Source: Amylostereum areolatum (taxonomy: Eukaryota > Basidiomycota > Agaricomycetes > Russulales > Stereaceae). From it: 64,000 nucleotides of DNA. Location: the NCBI GenBank assembly GCA_012932865.1, contig SAXG01000039.1:310001-374000 (forward strand). The letters run 5' to 3'. Below the pieces are notes generated by a model. The model worked only from the letters and a program-made list of their open reading frames with translations. It ran no database searches and was not told the origin of the DNA. Below, one piece after another: positions 32,283-44,698 of this stretch. Numbering within the stretch: the first letter of the stretch is position 1; every line of letters starts with the position of its first letter. A program made the position numbers and the translations under genes.

Positions 32283-35200
32283 CTACCCCATCTCTTCTTC
32301 TTCCTCCTCTTCCTCCTCCTCTAACGCCCCCGCTAAAAAGTCAAAGTCATCCGCCTCCGTCCCCGTCTCCTCCTCTTCCTCCTCCTCCTCCCCACCCATC
32401 ACAATATCCCCACCCATCGCCACGTCCGCGTCCGCGTCCGCGTCGTCCCCGTACGCCTCTTCTTGCGCCCGCGCGAGCGCAGCGGAGGACACGGACTCGC
32501 GGAGGCGCGAGGCGGTGCGCCGGTCGGCGACGAGCTTCTTCCGCTTGGAGAGCGGCGAGCGCAGGGCGTCGTCGCCGGGGACGGCGGCGGAGGGCGTGAT
32601 GCTTCGGAGACGCTTGCGCTTCATGCGGCCGCGAGAGGGCGTGGTGGGGGTACTGACGCTGTTGGCGTCCTTGTGTCAGTACCGTGGCACAGGGGCGAGG
32701 AAGGAAGGAAAAGACGTACCTCCCTACGCTGCTCGTCTCGTCCTCGCTCCGCTTCTCCCCGCTCGGCGCGCGGCGCTCGCTCTCCGCGCTCGAGCGCGCA
32801 TCGTCCATGTCCTCCTCGTCATCGCTGTCCCCCTCCGCCAGAAACGCCTCCAACTCCGCGTTCGCGTCCTCCCACGACACCTCGTCCAATTTCACCGGCA
32901 CTCCCCCCTCTCCCTCCGTCTCCGCCTCTGCCCCCGCCTCCCCCACCGCCACCACCTCCAAATCCATCTCGCTCTCCTCGTCTCCGTCCTCCTCGTCCCC
33001 CGCCTCCCTTCTTACCCCCTCCTTCCCCTCCTTCCCGCCCCTCTCCCGGTCCACGTCCCAATCATCTGCATCAGGCTCCGGGTCAGACGAAATCTGCTGC
33101 GTCTCGAGCACGGGCGAGGGACTCGCACTCGCCGTCTCCTCTCCTTCGCCTGCGCCCTCCCGCGCGCCCTCGAGGAGGTACGGACCCTCGTCCTGCCGCT
33201 CCCAGCGCGCGATCGAGTCCGTGAACCACGCGAGCCACACAATCTTGATCCCCCTTCGTTTGCGCGCCGCGTCGACTTTCTGCGTGCCGCGCTGGGTGGG
33301 TGGGAGAGGGCGGGCGTCAGCGATCGTGTCATAATGAGATAGGGAATGAAGAGGGGAGGGAGGGAAGGGATGTGAGACGCGAGGAAGGGAAGAAGGATGC
33401 GAGGAAGGCGAGAAGGACGGGCACACGCACCTTGTTCGCCACCAGATGCGTCACCTCGTTGCTCAGCTCCGTGTGACACCGCGCGCCGAACGCGCTCGCC
33501 ATCCGCCACATCTCCGAGCTCTCCGGCTTCATATCGAGCGGGATCACGCTGGAGAACAGGATGTGCACGCCCGTGAGCGTTTCGGAGCGCAGGCGCGGGA
33601 TGATGTACTATGCGCAGAAGAGAGAAGGGGGAGGTTGTGGAGCGTTAGGCGTGGAAAGAGGATGAGGGGAAGGAGACGCACGGTCGCGCTGTAGGGCACG
33701 GGCGCGGAGGGGCGTCGTCTGTTCGCGCGGGGGTGGGTGTCCTGTTCCGGCGCGCGTTTCTCGTACGCGTCGTAAAAGCGGCCGTGCACCTCGTCGAGAA
33801 ACTGTACCGACCGACCGATCAATATCAGCAATTGAGATCGAGGTTACGTTCACGAAAGATCGTACCCTCTTCACGCGGACAAGTTCGGTGTCAGTCGTTC
33901 CTCAACAGGGCTTTGCGTGCGGGCTTCAGGCTGTCGGGCTTCTCCGCATTCTCCCCGTCTTCGTCCTTGCGGGGTTCTGAAGCGGACGTCGGAGGAACCG
34001 CGGCGGCGGCGGCAGCAGCAGCATCGTCCTGCAGCTGCTCCTGCATCTTCGCTAGTGGGCGTTCCTCGACCTGGGCCTCCAACGCGGCCGAGTTCTCCTC
34101 CAGCATCTGCGTCGGCGAGAGCTCGGCGTCGACGGCCGTCTCTGATGAGGCGGGCGAATCGGGGGCGGAGGTGGGTGGGGTAGGCGTTCTGGTGGACGAC
34201 GAGGGGGCCGTGGTCGTGGGGGAGGGACCGGCTGAGGGGGATGGTGCGGCCATGAGCGCGGAGGAGGGGTCGACTTTGGGGAGGAAGCTCGAGTTGATGT
34301 CCCCGATGCCGACGAAGAAGTCATCTGGATGTGGGTGTCGTTAGTGAAGGGGGACGCGGCGGGGGATGCGCGGAGAGACGTACAAGGGATAACTTTGATG
34401 AGGTTGGCGCTCCAGCCCCAGACATCGGCGCGATCGTCGATGATGACGACCATGGAGGTGTCGACGGGGAACAGCCGCTCCAAGCTCTTCTGCGTCATGC
34501 CTGCGCGTCCTCCGCTCAGTCTCACGCATGAATGGAAAGGGACGGAAGGAGGAACACATACTGCCGGACTCGTCGCGACTGAGGATGCGCCCGCCGAAGA
34601 ACTTGCCGTCGGGGTCGATCGCGGCGCACACTTCCTCGGCGTAAGCACGCGTACCCATAGTATAGACATGCATCTCGTACTTGGCCGCCACGCCGCTGAG
34701 GAACGCTCGCCAGCCGGGGCTACGCAGTCCCGTCAGTCGCCGTTCAAACAACACACGGATAGAATGCACGCACCGTGGCTTGATGAAATAGAGACAGCCG
34801 TGGTCCATCGCTCGCTCCTTCCCCTTGGCGCGGGCGGAGGGCACGCCAAAGGACTCGGGCCCGAGGCGAAAGCTCTTGACGTCCTTGAGAGCCTCCCAGT
34901 TCGGATTGACCTCCTCCTCGCTGTCGGAGACGGTATCGTCCGAGTCGGTGCTCTCGTCCGAGTCATCCCCGCTCCCGTCGTCGCCGTCCTTCGCGCGCTG
35001 CTGCTCGCGCTCCTCCCTTCGCCTGCGCCTGTCCGCGGCGTCGGCCTTGCCGCGTTGGCGGGCCTCCCAGGCCTCGCCCTCCGCGATCCACTCGCCGACG
35101 GTGGGGTCGACGGTGGCGTGGACAATGGTCTGGTCGAGGTCGACGATGAGGGAGAGTTTGCGGGCGCGGAGGAGGTGGTGGGCGGTCTCGCGCTCGATGC

Positions 35201-35695
35201 GCTGGGCCTCCTCGAAGGAGACGGTGGGCCCGTTCGAGGAGTGGTTCATCTGGATGGTCGCGCGGGAGGCATCGGAGAAGCCGGCGTGGTCGGATCTGGG
35301 GAGTGAGAGTGAGGGGACGATGTGCGGGCGCAGGGGGGGGAAACGAACCGGGTCATGTCCTTTCCGCAGAGGGCGCAGAGGCCGCCCATCTGGATGCCAT
35401 GCTTGCAAGGTTCTGTAACATGAATGGCGGGTCGACTGGTGGCGCGTTCGCGGGAGATCTTGTCGCGCTCCTTGAAGCCCCAGCTGTTGAACGTGCCCTC
35501 GATGGGCGAGTCCCAAGTTCCAAAGAGGGCGACGGGGGGCGTGTCTTGGTCTTTGGGTGGGGCGGAGGAGAGAAAGGAATAGGTAAGAAGACGGGTTCCG
35601 CGGTCGATGCGGTCGTTGGGGCGAACGTGAAATTGAACGATGTGAATTGGATAGGGCCAGTCGTGTGGAAAGTAGAGGGGCGTTTGGTCTGCCAT
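32283..35695 (-). CDS. FCP1: RNA polymerase II CTD phosphatase FCP1
   Basis: About nine exons. The N-terminus (MADQTPLYFPHDWPYPIH) has a biotinyl/lipoyl-like lead domain (VALFGTWDSPIEG), then CKHGIQMGGLCALCGKDMT. The catalytic FCPH domain has LIVDLDQTIVHATVDPT (D-x-D-x-T; the first Asp forms the phosphoenzyme), CLYFIKPRPGW, YEMHVYTMGTRAYAEEV, FFGGRILSRDESG and VVIIDDRADVWGW. Next is a BRCT domain (GVHILFSSVIPLDM, VTHLVANK, VWLAWFTDSIARW) and a long acidic tail ending in a poly-glutamate block. FCP1 removes Ser2 phosphate from the Rpb1 C-terminal repeats to recycle polymerase II in the nucleus. A serine/aspartate-rich insert of about 100 residues sits between DPTVGEW and CLYFIKPR. Frame is intact across all introns. 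Confidence 0.93.
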
Positions 35696-36284
35696 TCGTG
35701 GGGCATCCGACGGTCGTTTTCAAGGAGGTTAAGCGAGTGTTAGTACTCCGTATTTAGGCGCCCGTTCTTTCGTTGATCCTTCCCGCTCGGCCCGCTGCTG
35801 TACCGACTCACACTTGTACAGGATTTAGTAACTTTCATTCTCCAGAACTCTATCGACGATCGGCACGGCCTTTCATCTTCCTTGCACCCTTCCAAACCGG
35901 GTGGTTGCGTGTCCGAGGCAGAATGGATGGCCGACCGCCTGCGGACCTCGACGGTGCTCACAGGCTGCCAGTGCTAACTCTCTGCATATACTGCCACTGG
36001 TGAGTGAAAAAGGCGAAGAAGCTCACCGATGAGGCAAAGAAACCCCTTCATGGACTCCTTTCCACTGAAGTTCGCAGAGGGATTCTCGTGCTCGTGGCGA
36101 GGTCTGGGTCGATTCTGAGTTCCGCAATGCAGAAGTACGTTCAGATTTCTCGGATTCAAAGTTCAAACGATATCTGACGCCGGACAATTCTCACAGCTAG
36201 GCACATGATGCTATATCTTCAGCGATCTGACGATATAAGATGTACATATATAGGAAGCGGCGTTTCTATCACCTATGCTGGCGT
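35696..36284. other. intergenic
   Basis: FCP1 promoter and 3' flank of the kinase gene. Two motifs near 35740-36180 are AT-richer; no gene recognised. Confidence 0.5.
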
Positions 36285-37577
36285 CTACAACACTCTGTCA
36301 AGAACCTGCTCGATCGACCACGCCTTCCTGTCCGCATACCCGTCCACAACACACCTCGCACCGTCCAGCACGAGCCCTCGCATCTCGTCCCTCGAGCACT
36401 CGTACCCAAGCCTCGGCCCCCACACCGCGCAATGCGTCCCCGCCTGCGTCACCACTTCCCCCGTGCTCTTCTCCTCCCCAAAATACATCTCGACCAGCCC
36501 CCGAACCGCCGCCCGCCCGGCCGCCCTCGCCTCCTCGCAAAATCGCGTCAGCACCCTCACGTCTCCACAAAACTGTCCTACATCCATCTCGCCTCGCCCC
36601 GGACGGCTCAGCTCCCAGTCCACCACCGCGATTTGGTCGGCCCCTTTGCCGTCCTGCGCCAGCCGCACCAGCACGTTCCCCGGCCAAAAATCGCCCATCA
36701 ACACCGTGTCACCTCCCCCCTCCGCGATCTCTTTGGTCCTTACCCCCGCCTACCTCCCTTACGACCGACATCTCGTTCTCCCCAACCTCGACCCCGATGT
36801 CTTGCAGCTTGTCTATCCCCGCCCTCCCTTCGAGCGTCTCCACCAGCCGTCCATACGTCACTCTGGACACCACGCTCTTCCCCACCTCATTTCCGCCCAC
36901 GTACTCTCTCGCCTCCACGCTTTCCCTGCCCCACCCATGCACCCTGCTTCAAGAACCTGCCCAAGGCCTGCCCGATTTCGCGCGCGACCTTTGGATCGAG
37001 TCCCTCGCGCAAATGCTCCTTCAAGGTCTTGCAATCCGCCCCGGCGTCTTTCATGACCAGCACGCACGCCTTTTCGTCGAACCACAGCACTTCCGGTATC
37101 CTCGGTCTGCATGCCTTCAAGTTCCTTCGTGGCGATCTCCCCGCACCCCGATACCAGCCTCCCTCACCCTCTTCATCACCCCCACCTCGAACAGCCTACG
37201 AACACACCTGCATCAGCCGCCCTTCCTGACCGAACTTGAAAAAATCAGAAAAAACTCACCTGCCTCTCTACCCCAAAGATCCACGTCGGTGCCCTCGGCA
37301 GATGTCCCTTCGCGTGCTTCACCACCACGGATTTTCTTCCCTCTTCTCCCTCTCCGCCTTCGCCTCCCGATCCAGCAGCCAACTCGACCCGAAACACATA
37401 ATTCCCGCTCCCCCCGCTCAACCGCGTCGCTCTCGTGCCCGCGAACGGCGTGCAGCGCGCGAGGTAGGCCAGCAAGCCGTGCTCGGTCCCGAGGTCTTCT
37501 TCTTCCTCGCCTTCAGTTTTGATCTGACGCCCTGATAGCCCGTCTTTAGCTTCGACTCGATTCGATGTCTGCGACAT
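36285..37577 (-). CDS. APH-fold kinase (choline/aminoglycoside/MTR-kinase-like)
   Basis: The N-terminus MSQTSNRVEAKDGLSG leads into a glycine-rich loop (RLSGGSGNYVFRVEL) and the ATP lysine in KSVVVKHAKG. Later: PEVLWFDEKACVLVMKDAG (hinge), LGRFLKQ then HGWGRE, the catalytic loop VLMGDFWPGNVLV (D and N as in HGD--P-N, His replaced by Met) and the metal-binding DWELSRPG. It ends KAWSIEQVLDRVL. The family phosphorylates small molecules; methylthioribose-kinase-like fungal proteins share M-G-D-F-W. Substrate unknown; cytosolic. A +1 base in the CCC run at 36942-36944 breaks the frame between LGRFLKQ and HGWGRE, and the exon 1-2 region (37110-37250) is also hard to keep in one frame. Confidence 0.75.
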
Positions 37578-38042
37578 GTCTTTGTTGTATTTGACTCGAG
37601 AAGGACTGGGTAGAGTATCTTAGCACCTTCCCTGCAATACCCTATTATACACATGTTTCCTATCTAAACGGTCCCGCCTTGACTCATTCTGAGCAGAACA
37701 TGAGTCGATTGTCATCCACGGTACCGCACAACGTCGACGCAGCAGTACTTTGGGTGACTTGTTTAATTAATCCGCTGGGTCCATACCAATGACCATAGGA
37801 TTATGTGGCCATTATCGCGTATCATATGTCGAACCCTCAGACAGCATATCACTAAAGAAACAGTGGGATTGTCGTAACAACAGCGTAAGTAGTACATGAA
37901 AAAAGCGAGACACGGCAAAAAAGTGGGAAGAGTCAACAACAAGGCTAGCGCAACATCGAGAGGAACACCGGATACAGAGGAGGTACAACAAACACAACAT
38001 TTTCAGTACTGCTTCTACCATCTCCTTCACCTCGCTCCGCGC
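37578..38042. other. intergenic
   Basis: Promoter of the kinase gene and 3' flank of eEF2; no gene recognised. Confidence 0.5.
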
Positions 38043-41033
38043 TTACAGCTTGTCGTAGTATGTGTCGAGTGCTGGCACGTCGGGCTTGAGACCCTTGCGA
38101 GTACGGATGCTCCTCGCGAGCTCCTCGAGCTTGCTGCCCTTCTCGATCGGCGCTGGGGGGAAAAATCGGAGAGCAATTAGCAACGAGGTCCACAAAGAAA
38201 TATCTGACGCGCAAGATACTCACAGCCGTTCATCAGCTCCCAGTGGTCGAACACGGCTTGAGGGAACGCCTGGCCACCAGTTGCGGCGCGGAGATCACCG
38301 TTGAACCCAAAGGACTCCATGACGGGAAGGTATGCCTTCACGGTGAACATGGGTGTGCCCACACGCTGCTCCTCAGAGAACACCTGACCACGACGCTTGT
38401 TCAAGCATGAGTAGATACCACCGATCGCGTTCTCTGGGCACTGAATTTCGACTGTCGGGAGAATGCAGATAAGCGAACCGTTCGTGTGCACGGAACAATT
38501 GGACGAACCGAGGTAGACGGGCTCCTGGAGACCAGGTTCGGCGAGCAAGCATGCGGCGTAGGTTGAGCGACGCATCGTCGGGATGAGCTGTCCACCACCG
38601 CGATGGATGGCATCGGTGTGGAGCTACGCGAGGACATGATCAGGGTCGAAGATGTTAAACCAGTAAAATTTGTTTTACCGTGACATCGAGGATGTTCACA
38701 CGAACACCACGCATGAGCTCCTCAGCACAGACACCCTCCTTCGTCGCCCACTGGAAGGCAGCAACGCAGGAATCCTTGATCTCGTTGAGGTACTGCACAC
38801 CCTTGGTGACGTCGACGAGCAAGTTGGGGCCGGTGGTGTCGGGGCCGAAACACCAGATCTTGCGAGCGTCGGTGACATCCCAGCCGTACTCGTCCGCGAG
38901 GACACGGGCACGCAGCTTGAAATCGTCGCGGGAATTGACCTTGCCGCTCTCGATTGCAGAAGTAAGCTCCTCTTCGATGGGCAGAGCCTTAGTGTAGAGA
39001 CGGTTGTGCTTGTTCTGCGACTTGGAAAGGGCGACGATGGAAGACTCAGTCTTGACCGTCTCACGGTATCCGACGACAGGGTCAGAGATCTTGAGAGGGA
39101 CACCGGCGTGATCCTCTTGAAGATCCTAATGGTTCATAAGTACCTCCGACAAATGACGTGGCAGAAAGGATGTACCTTCAAGCAAATCTCCAAATGGAGC
39201 TCGCCAGCGCCAGCGACGATGTGCTCGCCGGTGTCAGCGATCCAGGCGAGAACACACGGGTCTGACTTTGACAGACGCTTCAGACCTTCGACGAGCTTGG
39301 GCAGATCCGCGGCGTTCTTGACTTCGACGGCGACCTGGACGACAGGGGAGACGGAGAACTTCATGACCTTCATGTTGTGTGCCGTCTCAGAGGTGGTGAG
39401 GGTACCTGTCTTGAGCAAGAACTGGTCGACACCAACGAGACCAACAATGTTACCGGCCGGGCAGTCCTCGATGGGCTCGACGTAACGACCCATCATGAGC
39501 ACGGTGCGCTGGATAGACTTCACGAAAAGGTCGTCCTTCTTGCCGGGAACATAGTTAGGACCCTGGATGCGGATCTTGGGGCCGGAACGGACAGTGCCGG
39601 AGAACACACGACCGAAAGCGTAGAAGCGGCCCTTGTCGGAGGTGGGCACCATCTTGGAGACGTAGAGGACAAGGGGAGCCTTCGGGTCACAATCGCGGAT
39701 ACCAATAGCGGACTCATCGTCCATGGGACCTTCGTAAAGGGTCTCGACACGGTAACGCTGAGCAGTAGCGGGAGAGGGGAGGTTGATGACAATCATCTCC
39801 AGGAGGGAGTCGCCAGCGGGGAGGAACTTGCGCATGATGACTTTGAGGAGTGCCTTGCCCTCAAGCTCACGCTCGTCCTGGGTAAGCTTGACCTCGAGCT
39901 TCTCGAGCATGGGGAAGACCTTTTCCTTCTGGAAGTTCATGACGGCCTCAAAGATCTTGAAGATCGGGTCGAGGACGAACTGGTTGAAGGCGCGCTCAAG
40001 CGGCTTGCCGTCAGCGTCGTTGCCCTTGGAAGTCCACTTGCGGGTAGCGGGGTTGAAGAAGTTATCTCCCCAGAGCTTGCCCATCATCTTTTCCTTGTCG
40101 ACGCCGAATTTCTTGGCGTAACGAGCGGCAAATTGACGAAGAGTAAAGGCCCAACCGTGAAGACCGGAACCGAAGGCGACGGTACCCTTTTCAGGGTAGA
40201 CCTGGACATCTCCGAGAGCCTCGTCGAGATAGGTGGAAATAATAACGTTGACGGACTCGATTGTTCTTTGGAAGGATTGGTAGAGGTCCTCTTTTGACAC
40301 CTGAAGTTCGAGAAGGGCGCGGTCGACCTTGTTGATGATGACGACAGGCTTGATGCGTTCACCAAGCGCCTGTCGAAGGACGGTCTCGGTCTGCACGCAG
40401 ACACCCTCGATGCAGTCGACGACCACGAGAGCACCATCCGTGACACGAAGAGCGGCTGTGACTTCGGAGGAGAAGTCGACGTGACCGGGAGAATCGATAA
40501 GATTGATCAAGAACTCATTGCCTGTAGAGTGAACGCGTGAAGACGGCGTTGGGAAATAAGAAAAGAGTGTGTACCATCGGTCTTTTGCTTGATTGCGGGG
40601 AGGTCCTCCTTGTCGACCTCAAAAAACATGGAAATGGCGGTGGACTTGATGGTGATACCACGCTCCTTTTCGTCGTCTCTTGTGTCGGTGAAACGCATGT
40701 CACCAGCCTTGGAGCCGGCAATGATACCGGCCTTGGACACCAAAGAATCGGTGAGGGTGGACTTTCCGTGGTCGACTGAAGGCAGTAGTCGTCAGTCATC
40801 AGTCAGAGGCAAGGGGAAGAGGAGACGCACCGTGGGCAATAACACTCATGTTACGAATGTTGGTGGGCTTGTCCATGAGACCACGGATCTGGTCTAATCA
40901 TCGGAGACGTCGTTGAGCATGATCGCCTCGAAACAACCAGAGAAAAAAACTACGAACCTGTGGTGAAGTTACTGTCGATGAGGATTGATCAGCAACCGAA
41001 ATCAAAGCGACAATGGCGAGGGACGTACACCAT
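38043..41033 (-). CDS. EFT2: Elongation factor 2 (eEF2)
   Basis: The coding start is split: exon 1 is ATGGT (41029-41033), exon 2 is 14 nt (40958-40971), together giving [16 protein letters not shown] with exon 3. GTPase motifs: [43 protein letters not shown] and [10 protein letters not shown]. Domain IV has [18 protein letters not shown], containing the diphthamide histidine (the H of AIHRG). The C-terminus has [36 protein letters not shown] and ends LDTYYDKL. Catalyses ribosomal translocation in the cytosol. Reading frame is intact, as expected of an essential gene. An intron at 38452-38508 is 57 nt with no stop codon in the coding frame, so its retention would insert 19 residues next to EPVYL. 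Its likely modifying enzyme (EFM3-like) is also in this window. Confidence 0.97.
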
Positions 41034-42005
41034 GGTGTCTAGATTTTACAGGGGTACAGAGAACGAAAGGGAAGTGCCTTCAAGAGAGGCGGGGAGGAGA
41101 GGATGAGGAAGGCAGCGATGGCCGGTGGTGGATGAGGGGGGCGAACAAAGTTTTTGTGGGCTTATCGATTTACTTCAGTTTTCCCACGCTCGCTGACCTG
41201 CCCTCGGCGACGCTGCCGGCGCTGCCCAGTGCCAGTATCTGCTACTTTACAGCACCCACATTATTCCGTTCCCACCGTGACTCTAACTGGCCTTGACCGC
41301 ATTGAACATCACCCCGAGTCACCATAGACACAGATTGGACACAGATTGACCACCAACGGACAGCCTTCTTTTCTGCATACCGACGTCAACATACCAAACC
41401 AAGCTCGGTTTACGGCCGGATCTTTCGTGCAGTGACCACTGACTCGGGTTTTCAACTTGAACGACCCGAGACTCTTAATAGGAATAGGTTGGCGGAAGGC
41501 GAGGCTACGTTCGCATTCTACTTGGTAGGATCCTGAAGCATAAGGTATGTTACGTATGTACTCCATCACCGTGCTCATCTGCGAAGGACTTGTTTATATG
41601 TGTTGTAGTCTCATCCCCAGACGTGAGGAAGGGGGTTGTGCAGGAGATGATCGATGCTCCCAGAGGAGGAGGTTATAAGTATGGGATGACGAGAGACTGT
41701 ACTATGACACCGCGCACAATACCCGAACAATACCCCTGAAAAAACCCCTGCACAACTCCCTCCTTAACCGAGTCCTTGCGCGCCGGTTCGAGTGGGGAAA
41801 CATCTGAATCCGAGACTACATGTATTGGCGATGAGGCCTGCGATGCAGTACGATAATCGTCCTTTGATGCTGTGTGTATGTGCGCGCTTTATCGTCGTAT
41901 AACATTCTGATCTTAGGCCATGACTCGACGTGATTCCTGAACGTTGAACTCCCCAAATGCACCCATCACAGCGCCTGCAACTCACATATCTTCCTTAGTA
42001 CCACC
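41034..42005. other. intergenic between divergent eEF2 and GNAT genes
   Basis: A 972-bp divergent promoter region with purine-rich (41090-41140) and pyrimidine-rich (41170-41290) tracts. No additional gene recognised. Confidence 0.5.
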
Positions 42006-42824
42006 ATGTCGGACCCACTCTCCAGACAATTGCATCCACTCGAAGTGAACTCAAGCACCGGGGAACTCTTCCTGCGGATTCCCGCTCCTCACTCAAACAT
42101 CATCATCACACCTCCTCGTCTCTCCGATGCTCCTTCCATCGTACCCATCCAGAATGACCCAGCTATCTACCGCTGGCTTGTTGCTCCGCCCTTCCCCTTC
42201 TTCGAGGAGCATGCCACAGGCTGGCTGGAAACGGTGAAGAAGGCGACAGATCAGGCGTGGGCCGAATTGGAAGAGGCGGCCGCGACCGATGCACCGCCGT
42301 GCATGACCAGCGCATGCCCCGTCAGAAGCATAAGAGAGGTCAAGCCCGACGGAACGGACGAATACCTCGGCGACTGTGAATTCCGCAAGTCGGGTTTCCT
42401 ATGGGTCATCGATAAAGATGAACGCGCGAAGCTCATAGCAGAGAACGAGGCGTACGTAGCGGGCGACCCTAGAACCATCTGGAGTGTCGGCTGTGAGTCT
42501 TCATTGTTGATCGTCGGAGGTGAATGGGGTCGTTGACGATGGCGGTCGTGTCTAGATTACCTGAAGCCTTCCCACCATGGGAAGGGGATCATGTCCGCCA
42601 CCTTCAAAGCATTGATGGACGGTTGGGCGATCCCGAGGCTAGGCATGCGCCGTTGTCGACCGTCCGCGTCCCCCGGAAACGAGGGAAGTCTGCGCGTGTT
42701 CGAGAAGTACGGATTCGTACGGTGGAAGACATTGCCCAACGCGATAGAGGCCAAGGCGAAAGGCGAATATCCCGCGGAAAGTCGGGCGATCCATCTGCTC
42801 GACTTGCCGCCGATGTCAACTTGA
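42006..42824 (+). CDS. GNAT-family N-acetyltransferase (RimJ-like)
   Basis: Two exons, 42006-42492 and 42556-42824, exactly 252 codons with stop. N-terminal IIITPPRLSDAPSIVPI and IYRWLVAPPFPFFEEHA are the beta-1/alpha-1 region of RimJ/RimL-type acetyltransferases. Acetyl-CoA binding motif A is YLKPSHHGKGIMSATFKALM (the H-G-K-G turn), then GNEGSLRVFEKYGF (motif B). Such proteins transfer acetyl groups to small amines or protein N-termini; the substrate is not evident. Divergent from eEF2. Confidence 0.85.
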
Positions 42825-42838
42825 CTGCACGCACAACC

Positions 42839-42888
42839 TTCCCTTTCCCTTTCCCTTTCCCTTTCCTTTCCTTTCCCCTTTCCCTTTC
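42839..42888 (+). repeat. CCCTTT microsatellite
   Basis: About eight imperfect CCCTTT/CCTTT units immediately 3' of the GNAT stop. It is not the telomeric TTAGGG/CCCTAA repeat. Confidence 0.9.
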
Positions 42889-44609
42889 ATTCGACAGCTA
42901 TCTGTCCTACTTCATTTTGAACTAGCAAACGTTCTCTTCTCGCTTGCAAACGCTTACCGGTCGCAGTAGTGACGTCGACGAACTGTACGAGACTGTACGT
43001 CGGGACCGGGCTGGATGTATTTCGTATTCATGTACGGGATCTAGACTTAACATTCGCACCCCTCGACTTCAGCTTCAGCGCTCAGCGCTTTAGTCTGCGG
43101 CCTTACGGTGAGACAGTGGCGAAAGAGCGTAAGTACTATGTAGGGCTCGGGGGAGAGGTCACTGTTTGCAGACTCCTTTGCCCCCACTTCTCCACAGTAG
43201 ACGGTCCGCATCGCTGTCTTCAATGTGGGCCATGCTGAAGCCACGAATAGATGAAGTTCGCCGACGCCACCGAGGCGGTTATCTCTACTGTTCCGCGGCA
43301 TCTCGTCCAGGGCCCGCGTTGCAACGACCGCCCATCCGAGGGGTATCTCACCCACCTCGCGCAAGGACACGTTCTTCAGGGCGATGGGATTACGTCCCAG
43401 CGATACGCGCCTCGACTCCACAGTCCCCCGGTCCCAGAAGCAGTTCGTGAAACAGAAAGCCGCATTGAGCCGCGCGGTAGGACCCATCGTATGCTTCTTG
43501 TTCCCCCTTATTCGTCGAGGGATAACCTGGGATAACGACAAACTCTGACTAGTCCGGGACCAGAGGAAGGGCGCATGGGCTGCAGATCGTTGTCCAAAGG
43601 AGCTAGGTGTCCGTCTGCACATTGAAGATGGAGTTCGGAGCGGATGCAACGGAACAAGGCACTTGCGGGTCAGCGGTGGCTGCTCTCTCTCGCGTAGACT
43701 CCACGATCATGGTAGTGCATGTTGTCATAGCGCCTGTGCGTTGCTCAAAGAGATAATCCGGCGAGGCAGCCATATGGTACCGGTCAAGTACGTTGACGGG
43801 GCGATCCATGAGCCTGAGGTATGATACTCACAAGAGGCGCACATTCATTCCTCCTGGTCTTGAGTCCTTCAGGCTTGTTCGTCTGACCTACTCTCATCTC
43901 GTGCCACGTTCGAGCGCCATACTAGAAAGCTCCGCTCTCCGAAGTGGTCCATAAGGAATCAGGAGAAACAACACAAAGGACCGAGGAGGGTTCGGAAGTC
44001 GGGGCAGTTCTTAGCTTGAAAGCACTCCGAGATGGTGGCGTATGGTACAGCCAGACTCGTTCACCAGTTGTACAACATGTTATTCGCGAGAACTTGCAGC
44101 CGTGTCGAAAAACGAAGAACAAGATGTATAGACTCCAAAATAGACAGACGGGCCCACGGCATCCACGGCCGAGTCGAGGTCAAGCTAGTCGGGCTCCAGG
44201 CTGCAGAGATGCAATTCGGGGCGATTCGGAAGGCCCATTTGAACGTCGAGTGGAAATATCAGGGAATGTCGAGGGCGGACAGACAGCTTCGGGAGCAAGT
44301 CGGGAGATGGCGAGGCCTCGCGGTGTTTGCATCCGCTCCGCAGCCGTCCACGCCCCGACGACCGTCCTGCCGTCATCCCGAAAACGTTCCTCGAGCCGGC
44401 AGACCTCCCTCGCCCCGGCGCAAAGACGAGCCCTCCCCTCTCGGCTGTACTCTCCTTTGCATCCCTACAGCTCTAATTGTTGGTATACGAGCCGCCAACC
44501 TGCCGATGTCAGTCGAATGCCGTACGCAAGAAAGCAACGGCCCACCAGGATCGAGATCTGTCCATGCACCCGCCGAGCGACCGCTTGCCGTTTGGACCTC
44601 CAGGACAAG

Positions 44610-44616
44610 TATATAA
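44610..44616 (+). promoter_or_regulatory. TATA box of the first F-box gene
   Basis: TATATAA, 83 bp before the ATG at 44699: a plausible spacing for a fungal core promoter with a short leader. Confidence 0.5.
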
Positions 44617-44698
44617 CGCTCGCCTCTGCTCGACTTATGTTTTCTCATCGCCAGCCCACTGACGCACTCGCACCCGGCCCATCACACTTGCCTTCGCA

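Larger units (their letters stand above)
42825..44698. other. long gene-poor stretch
   Basis: Contains the CCCTTT microsatellite. Many mid-size frames overlap on both strands, but none matches a family I know. The most protein-like is a minus-strand frame at 43603-43809 (starting MDRPVNVLDRYHMAASPDY), which may be a fragment or an orphan exon. Confidence 0.35.

Noticed and set aside
38452..38508. A fungus-specific 19-residue insertion in eEF2
   Set aside because: The segment begins GTTCGT and ends GACAG, and removing it restores the universally conserved PVYLVEIQCPE; it is an intron.
42839..42888. Interstitial telomeric repeat
   Set aside because: Units are CCCTTT, not CCCTAA/TTAGGG.
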